Source: an uncultured Bacteroidia bacterium (GTDB lineage: Bacteria > Bacteroidota > Bacteroidia > Bacteroidales > ML635J-15). From it: DNA of 64,000 nucleotides. This document shows, piece by piece, positions 58,865-64,000 of this stretch. The notes under the pieces were generated by a model. That model was not told the DNA's origin. It searched no databases and saw only the letters and a program-made list of their open reading frames with translations. Within the stretch, counting starts at the first letter, position 1; each line of letters opens with the position of its first letter. The DNA lies in contig CADCCZ010000005.1 of assembly GCA_902800045.1 (NCBI GenBank), positions 62,001 through 126,000 of the forward strand. Reading direction: 5' to 3'. The translations under genes were made by a program, and so were the position numbers.

Positions 58865-59431
58865 TTATTTCAATACTGCCGTTTGTTTTTTCAGCACACG
58901 TTCTGCCAACCGCATTGCAAGTATGGAAATTGGTATGGTCAGAAGCAGTACGATAATAAGCATAGGCACATTGTCAATGACAGGCATCATCAGTTTGTCG
59001 TAGCCTGTCGGCATTTCTTCAACTGCAGCAGCTAGCGACCCTTCGGTATCGGTCCACCAGTGGGCAGTGAAGGCAAAAAACGAAAATGCAAACGGCAGGA
59101 AACTCCAACGGACGCCTTTCCGCGTATCGTAACCACATAGCCCTCTGATTATTTCGGAAAGTACCGTAAGAATCACTATTCCTATGATGAATGAGATGTC
59201 GGCCTCACCTGCCAGTAAAGCTACGACAAGGAAAGTTCCATTGAGAATTGTTGCCACGCCAAAACAACGCAACAGACTTGCCGAATAAAGATACACGAAA
59301 GCAAAAAATATGGGAAGAATCGCGCCAATGTACGCATAGCACATCGGATGAATCATACCGCTTGCCCCTCCTACTATAAACAAGGCCAAGTAGGCAATTG
59401 CCATAAGAATAATTTTAAATGCTGTTTTCAT
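58865..59431 (-). CDS. MptD-family putative ECF-transporter S component
   Basis: 188 residues with about six membrane segments. Features of the Trep_Strep/MptD S-component family: GGASGMIHPMCYAYIGAILP near 21, IIGIVILTVLSEIIRGLCGY near 82 and WRWSFLP-like VRWSFLPFAFSFFAFTAHWW. Such proteins bind a small substrate and work with a shared EcfA/EcfT energising module, which is not encoded in this window. Substrate unknown. Confidence 0.75.
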   Translation of the reverse strand: MKTAFKIILMAIAYLALFIVGGASGMIHPMCYAYIGAILPIFFAFVYLYSASLLRCFGVATILNGTFLVVALLAGEADISFIIGIVILTVLSEIIRGLCGYDTRKGVRWSFLPFAFSFFAFTAHWWTDTEGSLAAAVEEMPTGYDKLMMPVIDNVPMLIIVLLLTIPISILAMRLAERVLKKQTAVLK

Positions 59432-59922
59432 TACGTTAACTTATTAAAATTCAACTCTTTGTTACAAAACGCTGATCCTTCAACTTTTGAATAATTTTCT
59501 CCCAATAAATAATGAGCCATAGGCGGTCACTAATTTCTCGAAGACTGATTCCCTCGACCTTTTAAACAAATACGAAGCGGAGCGAAGTATACCTTGATTG
59601 CCGCCTTGGCTGGTGAGCGTTAAGAAAATCGGTGGAACGGAGCGTAAAAAATCAGTCTGTTTGAAGCCGTTTTGCGGGTTCGCGTCATAAACGCAACTCG
59701 CAAAAACGGCAAGTTTCTGACTTTTAGTGTAGTGCAACCGATTTTTAGCGAATCAGACTCAGCGGACATGGTTTTTGGTTCCTTTTTGCCAACAATTGTC
59801 GAAGACAATCATGAGCACCGCTGAAAATCATTTGTTGGGGCGAATAACAAGGAACTGCCCCCGCGGCATAAGCGGAAATGTTATTACTACAGAAGAAAAA
59901 TCAACCATAATTCAATAACTTT
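59432..59922. other. 491-bp intergenic stretch with a large imperfect inverted repeat
   Basis: No gene called. Two overlapping frames on the minus strand (59480-59737 and 59620-59808) are open but read through a stem-loop and show no domain. The central structure is listed separately. Confidence 0.6.
59545..59756. repeat. Nested inverted-repeat structure (possible structured RNA or element remnant)
   Basis: Inner hairpin 59666-59710 pairs GCCGTTTTGCG with CGCAAAAACGGC and CGCGT with ACGC, with a few mismatches. Outer pairs AAAATCGGT (59625) with ACCGATTTTT (59737) and CTGATTC (59545) with GAATCAG (59750). Could be a structured RNA or a decayed palindromic mobile element. Confidence 0.45.
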
Positions 59923-60702
59923 TTACCACTTATACACTGCCAATCTATTGTTCAGATGCGGGAAAAACAGAGCGAACAACTTTGCACGAAGGGAATATTT
60001 CCGCATTTCCTCGTTGTAGCTCCGTTCCGAAACCAAACTCATACGCGGTTCCAACTCAAGATATTCCCTACCCGACTTTGTCCCCCATTGGAACTCGGCG
60101 TTGGTGTATTTCACGGCATCGTGATGCTTGGTGTTCTTGCCAAGTAGCGGATGATGCAGTTCGGCCAGCAGGTAGCCATGTTCGAACGAATCGCACAACA
60201 TGTTGAGACAGGTCTTGACTTGCTCTTTCGTAAAATATTCCAGCACACCTTCCATAACGACGATGGTCATGGAGCGTTTGGGCAGCCCATTTGTCCACTC
60301 TGCATCGAGAGCACTGCCGTCCTTCATAATGCAGCGGTCGCGGTCCTGATATATTATGCGTCTAACCGACATAATGTCGGGCAAATCGACATCGAACCAC
60401 GAGATTTTGCCATTGTCAACCTGCACGAACTTGTCGTCGAAACCGCAGCCCAGATTTATGCATAGCGCATCGGGATATTGACTGATGAGTTCTTCCAACT
60501 GGTTCTTGTACATAATGGTACGCGCCACTACGCCTTCGTGCGACATAAACGGGTCGTACTTGCTGACATCCACACCAAGCGTGTCGATAATTTCCTTCGC
60601 CATCGAATCCTTGATTCGTGCGTTCGGACGGTTTGTCTCACTGGCGCGAATTGCCAGCGTTATCAATGCCGTTTCTTGAATATCACCTATTTTTAAATCC
60701 AT
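59923..60702 (-). CDS. LCM-type class I SAM-dependent methyltransferase
   Basis: 259 residues matching the leucine-carboxyl-methyltransferase/TIGR00027 group of SAM-dependent methyltransferases. N-terminal ALITLAIRASETNRPNARIK, SAM-binding motif I CINLGCGFDDKF near 81, the post-I acid in WFDVDLPDIMSVRRI near 103, and MTIVVMEGVLEYFTKEQVKT near 147. In Bacteroidota such proteins are standalone with unknown, probably small-molecule, substrates. Neither flanking gene suggests a pathway. Confidence 0.85.
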   Translation of the reverse strand: MDLKIGDIQETALITLAIRASETNRPNARIKDSMAKEIIDTLGVDVSKYDPFMSHEGVVARTIMYKNQLEELISQYPDALCINLGCGFDDKFVQVDNGKISWFDVDLPDIMSVRRIIYQDRDRCIMKDGSALDAEWTNGLPKRSMTIVVMEGVLEYFTKEQVKTCLNMLCDSFEHGYLLAELHHPLLGKNTKHHDAVKYTNAEFQWGTKSGREYLELEPRMSLVSERSYNEEMRKYSLRAKLFALFFPHLNNRLAVYKW

Positions 60703-60880
60703 TTTATTATATTTTTTTGTTTTTCCAGGTTATTCTCTCATATCAATTTTACACTGCAAAGTTCCTGCATTCGGAAAGGCCCGGCAATCCCCACAAATGG
60801 CGATTTTCGGGAAAGAAATCACTATAAATGCTTATAAAAAAAACTATATACCTTTTGAAGCCAGATTAATGGGTATATAC

Positions 60881-60913
60881 AAAAAAAGTTGCACCAAAAA
60901 TTGATGCAACTTT
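60881..60913 (-). terminator. Terminator 3' of the methyltransferase gene
   Basis: On the minus strand AAAGTTGCAT and GTGCAACTTT form the stem, then a T run. Original owner may be the lipoprotein gene (see the 16-bp repeat). Confidence 0.75.
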
Positions 60914-60938
60914 ATGTCTTTTAATCAAATCGTCTTAC

Positions 60939-60954
60939 TTCTGCATCGAAATAT
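60939..60954 (-). repeat. 16-bp direct repeat flanking the methyltransferase gene (left)
   Basis: TTCTGCATCGAAATAT, identical to 61771-61786, which encodes the C-terminal end (DISMQK) of the neighbouring lipoprotein. Confidence 0.7.
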
Positions 60955-60959
60955 AAATA

Positions 60960-61760
60960 TCATATCACTTTCTGTATGATCCAAACATCTTGTTCTGGTT
61001 TTCCATTATTTTTTCCCCCAGGAACGTGTTTCAAGACCTTGTTGCTTCCGACAAGCTTATATACGAAATCTTCAGGCTGAAATGCACCGTATGTCCTATG
61101 TCCTTCCAGAGTGTTAGCCCTAACGACAAGCTTTCCTTCGTCAAATTGACACGATTCCGATTCTGTAAGTTTCTCTTTAAAAACTTCTCCTTGTAATGTC
61201 AGGAAAAGTATTCCGTCAGGTTTCAGAACGCGCATGAGCTCATCAAACCACTGGTAATGCATTTCTTCTGACAGATGTGTAAAGATTGAGATTCCATAGG
61301 CAATATCAAAAAATTCGGAGGAATACAATAATGGAGGTTCCAATCTGTTAGTGGAAAATGAAACATCTGGAATGTTTTTAGTGCACCATTCTATGTATTG
61401 GGGATTATAATCCGAACCATAACAATTACATGTACTACCAACAAGAGAAGGCAGATGCCTAATTATGCGAGCTGGTCCACACCCCCAGTCCAATATATTG
61501 ATGTTTTCTAGTTTTTTGTATTCCGAAAAATAGTTAATTAACCATTCTGCCGTATCGCGACCATCTTCGTAGTAGCTAAAATAATTTAGACCGAATGTTT
61601 CATATAGAAAATATGGGGGGGGTAATACTACCTTGGGGTATTTTTCTATAAACAGATTCCTACTTTTCCTTGTTCGTGCCAAATGAAAATAGTAGCGAAT
61701 TCTGTCCGCCACTTTTATTAGTCCCAAATTTCGGAGAACTTTCGAGATTTGTGCTTTCAT
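60960..61760 (-). CDS. Class I SAM-dependent methyltransferase (AT-rich, probably acquired)
   Basis: 266 residues. SAM-binding motif I ILDWGCGPARIIRHLP near 78, acidic loop CYGSDYNPQYIEWCTK near 99, then FFDIAYGISIFTHLSEEMHY and LMRVLKPDGILFLTLQG. The N-terminal ~45 residues are basic (LARTRKSRNLFIEKY). Likely targets are sugars or small molecules, as in glycan or lipid loci, but no such genes surround it. GC is lower than its neighbours and it is bracketed by a 16-bp direct repeat, which suggest later insertion into the 3' end of a lipoprotein gene. Confidence 0.88.
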   Translation of the reverse strand: MKAQISKVLRNLGLIKVADRIRYYFHLARTRKSRNLFIEKYPKVVLPPPYFLYETFGLNYFSYYEDGRDTAEWLINYFSEYKKLENINILDWGCGPARIIRHLPSLVGSTCNCYGSDYNPQYIEWCTKNIPDVSFSTNRLEPPLLYSSEFFDIAYGISIFTHLSEEMHYQWFDELMRVLKPDGILFLTLQGEVFKEKLTESESCQFDEGKLVVRANTLEGHRTYGAFQPEDFVYKLVGSNKVLKHVPGGKNNGKPEQDVWIIQKVI

Positions 61761-61766
61761 ATTCTT

Positions 61767-62330
61767 CTATTTCTGCATCGAAATATCCACCTTTGTAGAA
61801 TCCTCCTCGTAGCGCAGCTTGCAGTCGGACTTGCAGAGCGAGAGAATCCTCATGCTGGCAATCTCAAAATAAGCGTTTGATGTAGAATCGTACATCTTGA
61901 ATTTCAAATATTCCTTCTTGTCGTCGAAAGCCCAGTTGAAATTGAACCCTTCGTTAAGCATCGAAGAAAAGTCAAGGCCTTCAAGCCCAGCCTGAATGCT
62001 GTCGGCGTTCATGGTGGAATCCTGCATATCGCCCATCATTTCCTCCCAGTCGATGTCTTCCAACAATTCGCCCAAACCCTTGTCGCTAAACTTTACAGTG
62101 CCGGAATTATCCTTGTTGAATATCATCTGTAACTCACCGAACATTGCATAGTCGGAAAGTTTTAACGACGCAGTATCAGAATCGAGCTGCATAATTTTCC
62201 ATGTCCCTACCAGACGGCCTTTTGGCGACTTCATCATCAGACCATAATCTTCCTCGTACTTCTTGCACGACGAATATACCATGCACAACACAAGTGCAAC
62301 AATTCCAACAATTAAAATATGTCTTTTCAT
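61767..62330 (-). CDS. Lipocalin-like lipoprotein A
   Basis: 187 residues. Signal peptide with lipobox Cys at 22 (VLCMVYSSCKKYEEDYG), then SPKGRLVGTWKIMQLDSDTA, the N-terminal GxW strand of lipocalin-like lipoproteins. The middle is Asp/Met-rich (IDWEEMMGDMQDSTMNADSI), and the C-terminus is YEEDSTKVDISMQK. Paralogous in layout to the 62343-62798 product. Ligand unknown. Its last ~16 bp are copied at 60939. Confidence 0.78.
   Translation of the reverse strand: MKRHILIVGIVALVLCMVYSSCKKYEEDYGLMMKSPKGRLVGTWKIMQLDSDTASLKLSDYAMFGELQMIFNKDNSGTVKFSDKGLGELLEDIDWEEMMGDMQDSTMNADSIQAGLEGLDFSSMLNEGFNFNWAFDDKKEYLKFKMYDSTSNAYFEIASMRILSLCKSDCKLRYEEDSTKVDISMQK
61771..61786 (-). repeat. 16-bp direct repeat flanking the methyltransferase gene (right)
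   Basis: Coding for DISMQK at the end of the lipoprotein; same as 60939-60954. Confidence 0.7.
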
Positions 62331-62342
62331 AGCAATATCTTT

Positions 62343-62798
62343 TTATTCCTGTTTCTTTTCAAAATGGCGTTCGATAAGGTCGTCGAAACCAGCATACTCC
62401 TCGCTTCCATTAACAAGCCACATTTCTGTTTTCGAAAGACGGGTAATCTTATATGTACGTTCGCTGTCGCCATTGATGCTGTCGCGCTGAATCAACAGCA
62501 ATTCGGTCTTGTCCTCGCCAAACGACCACAATCCCGACTTTTCGACAGCTGCCCTTATATTTGGTATCGTATAGGTGTATGTACCATCTTTTTCAAGAGT
62601 CAGCACCGCCGACGATTCTTTGTCAAACAAGGCTTGCTCGTGCTTGTCGTTGACCAGCAAATCTGTAATATGCCACTCCCCGACGGCTCTCGACTTTGGT
62701 GACTTCAAGGATACAGAAGGTCCATTTTCGTACTTTGTGCACGATGCGAACCCCAGTGCGATCGTTACGATTGTCAATATAGCTACTATTCTATTCAT
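62343..62798 (-). CDS. Lipocalin-like lipoprotein B
   Basis: 151 residues from MNRIVAILTIVTIALGFASC with Cys at 20; an ATG three codons earlier would sit 4-5 nt from the predicted start of transcription, so it is less likely. Mature domain: KSPKSRAVGEWHITDLLVND, LEKDGTYTYTIPNIRAAVEK, SGLWSFGEDKTELLLIQRDS and TYKITRLSKTEMWLVNGSEE, a lipocalin-like beta pattern (DUF5004/5640-like). Same N-terminal SPK-R-VG-W motif as lipoprotein A, 12 bp downstream, so the pair is an operon born by duplication. Confidence 0.82.
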   Translation of the reverse strand: MNRIVAILTIVTIALGFASCTKYENGPSVSLKSPKSRAVGEWHITDLLVNDKHEQALFDKESSAVLTLEKDGTYTYTIPNIRAAVEKSGLWSFGEDKTELLLIQRDSINGDSERTYKITRLSKTEMWLVNGSEEYAGFDDLIERHFEKKQE

Positions 62799-62816
62799 AG
62801 GCAACATTGTAAATTA

Positions 62817-62824
62817 CAAAAGTA
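62817..62824 (-). promoter_or_regulatory. Promoter of the lipoprotein B-A operon, TACTTTTG
   Basis: TAnnTTTG match on the minus strand, 19 bp upstream of the ATG at 62798. Confidence 0.55.
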
Positions 62825-62887
62825 CACATTACCGACAAACTATCAAAAGCCTTGCCAAAAATCGATTAACACCTACATGTTAAAACG

Positions 62888-62913
62888 AAAAAGGCGGCTT
62901 TCACCGTCTTTTG
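62888..62913 (-). terminator. tRNA-Leu terminator
   Basis: On the minus strand AGACGG and CCGCCTT pair around TGAAAG, followed by TTTTTCG, just after the tRNA 3' end. Confidence 0.6.
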
Positions 62914-62997
62914 TGCCCGAGACAGGGCTCGAACCTGCACGTCCTTGCGAACACTGGTCCCTGAAACCAGCGCGTCTACCAATTCCGCCACTTGGGC
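62914..62997 (-). tRNA. tRNA-Leu (anticodon CAG)
   Basis: 84 nt on the minus strand. The D-arm region is TGGCGGAATTGGTAGACGC. The anticodon stem CTGGT/ACCAG encloses the loop TTCAGGG, giving anticodon CAG. A long variable arm (GTTCGCAAGGAC region) is typical of class II tRNAs. The T arm is GCAGG-TTCGAGC-CCTGT. The acceptor stem GCCCAAG/CTCGGGC has one A-C mismatch at 5-68. CCA is not encoded. Confidence 0.92.
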
Positions 62998-63009
62998 ATT
63001 TTGCGGTTG

Positions 63010-63017
63010 CAAAGGTA
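63010..63017 (-). promoter_or_regulatory. tRNA-Leu promoter, -7 element TACCTTTG
   Basis: TAnnTTTG match on the minus strand, 13 bp upstream of the tRNA 5' end. Confidence 0.55.
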
Positions 63018-63048
63018 GAACTTTTTTTTGTATCCGCAAAAAAAAGTT

Positions 63049-64000
63049 CTACCTGCTATTGAATTTAGTGTAATTTATCAATCTGTCGTACGACTCGCTT
63101 GGATTTCGGTGATACACAAACAATTGGTAATCATTTTCGGTCTGACGATGGCTTCCCTCGAAGAAATATCTGTCCATCCCAGCCCCTTCGCCTTCCGGAA
63201 CAACTACATACCTATAATTGTAATATCCCTGCTTCAGGAACATAAGCAGCTCGTAGCAATGCGCCTCCATATTGTATTTCATCTTGTATTGAGGCGAAAT
63301 TTCATAATTTGTCAGTTCGCCATAAAGATATACACTGGCATTGCCGAGCATTGACGGATTGTTCAGGCGGAAATGCACAATGGCATACTCCGACTGAATT
63401 TCGGGGAAATTGTTGTTGTTGCGACGGTTGGTCTTTATAACATAACCGCCATTTATGTCCTCGGCACTTGCATAAGGCTCGAAATACTTTGTCTTGCCCG
63501 CAACAAGGTCGATGTAATAGTATGGCTTGTGATACTCAATATTTTCAACATACTCGGAATTTAGCTCCAAGTTGTTGAAATTGAAATATCTATACTCGTT
63601 GCCGGCATTGAACAGATACTTGTCCTCCCAGTCGAAAGTTATGGCATCTCCGCTAACAAACGACGGTTTCATCTCGGTGTAGGCCTCGTCCCACTGGTTG
63701 TTCTGCACAAGCGTAATCTTCAGTTCGTCAAGCGGATTGTAGATGGGATACTTTTTCGGTTTAATTACAAAGTCAACCTTCTGGAACTCCTTCTTGAACT
63801 CGCCAAACACATTGGAATTTACGCGTCCTTCCACCTCGACAATGTTCTCGTAAACCATAAATCTTTTCGTGCAGACAATCCGTTCCTCAGGTTCCTTGGC
63901 AAACACTATAAGCAAGTAATTTCCAGAGAGTTTAAGTTGCAAATCATCGTTTGGAAGGTTGAGTGAAAAATGCGTGTACTGTACGTAGGTGCTCTGCGAT
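63049..64000 (-). CDS. Type IX secretion plug protein, DUF5103 (5' end outside window)
   Basis: The frame is open from the right edge to a stop at 63049, about 317 codons; internal starts are not the true start because family-like sequence continues to the edge (THFSLNLPNDDLQLKLSGNY). It matches the DUF5103/T9SS plug protein family, which closes the outer-membrane translocon when idle. Landmarks: PLDELKITLVQNNQWDEAYT, YRYFNFNNLELNSEYVENIE, YMFLKQGYYNYRYV-like FLKQGYYNYRYVVVPEGEGA, and ENDYQLFVYHRNPSESYDRL near the C-terminus. A T9SS cargo protease lies at 40170-42446. Confidence 0.88.
   Translation of the reverse strand, partial: SQSTYVQYTHFSLNLPNDDLQLKLSGNYLLIVFAKEPEERIVCTKRFMVYENIVEVEGRVNSNVFGEFKKEFQKVDFVIKPKKYPIYNPLDELKITLVQNNQWDEAYTEMKPSFVSGDAITFDWEDKYLFNAGNEYRYFNFNNLELNSEYVENIEYHKPYYYIDLVAGKTKYFEPYASAEDINGGYVIKTNRRNNNNFPEIQSEYAIVHFRLNNPSMLGNASVYLYGELTNYEISPQYKMKYNMEAHCYELLMFLKQGYYNYRYVVVPEGEGAGMDRYFFEGSHRQTENDYQLFVYHRNPSESYDRLINYTKFNSR

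Noticed and set aside
59480..59737. 85-codon open frame on the minus strand
   Set aside because: It runs through the large inverted-repeat structure; sequence has no protein-like pattern or known domain.

Overview
The window looks like chromosomal DNA of a member of the Bacteroidota, most likely order Bacteroidales. Supporting signs are a TonB receptor paired with a DUF4249 lipoprotein, FISUMP lipoproteins, a T9SS plug protein, a protease ending in a T9SS sorting domain, the rpmB-rpmG-DUF4295-ftsY cluster, a Rho factor with a long Asn/Gln-rich insertion, and at least fifteen start regions carrying the Bacteroidota -7 promoter element TAnnTTTG. No rRNA, CRISPR array, integrase or complete transposase gene was found. 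One tRNA (Leu, anticodon CAG) is present.

Layout. 1-3971: housekeeping, rho (cut by the left edge) and pheT. 4.2-10.3 kb: an accessory, defence-like island, all on the minus strand: DUF3791 protein, a YhcG/DUF1016 nuclease broken by one in-frame TGA, a DUF2075 nuclease-helicase closely linked to a NUDIX hydrolase, a Fic protein and a RhuM relic. 10.3-21 kb: DUF2461, glyA, an AAA ATPase gene bracketed by ~95-bp direct repeats, dxr plus an M23 envelope peptidase, rsfS-ftsH-cdsA and lplA. 21-32 kb: envelope genes (TonB receptor/DUF4249, five small lipoproteins or secreted proteins in two paralogous sets) and a membrane TPR-AraC regulator. 32-40 kb: a COG0523 metallochaperone, a GWxTD protein with a probable pseudokinase, a LOG-family protein, and the ftsY/ribosomal protein cluster. 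40-49 kb: T9SS-exported protease, DUF2851, a GT39-like membrane glycosyltransferase, a C69 dipeptidase and ornithine aminotransferase. 49-55 kb: a lipoprotein zinc peptidase, a beta-lactamase-family hydrolase and hutU. 55-64 kb: AT-rich genes of unknown origin, an agmatine-deiminase-like enzyme, a Sel1 protein, an MptD-type membrane protein, two methyltransferases, two lipoproteins, tRNA-Leu and a T9SS plug protein cut by the right edge.

Functional themes. Core genes cover translation, membrane protein targeting and turnover, isoprenoid and phospholipid synthesis, and lipoylation. Several exported or catabolic enzymes (C69 dipeptidase, T9SS protease, zinc peptidase, rocD, hutU, deiminase) suggest a peptide- and amino-acid-using lifestyle.

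The most unusual material is not ordinary genes. (1) The AAA ATPase module at 12652-14358 has long terminal direct repeats built of palindromes plus an outer 13-bp repeat, like a small mobile cassette. (2) Arrays of tiny hairpins with GNA loops occur at four intergenic loci, with a single degenerate unit at a fifth, always in the same orientation relative to an AAAC spacer. (3) A dispersed palindrome family has nine copies in the window. (4) A methyltransferase gene is bracketed by a 16-bp repeat copied from the 3' end of the neighbouring lipoprotein gene. (5) The DUF2075-NUDIX pair lies within the island.
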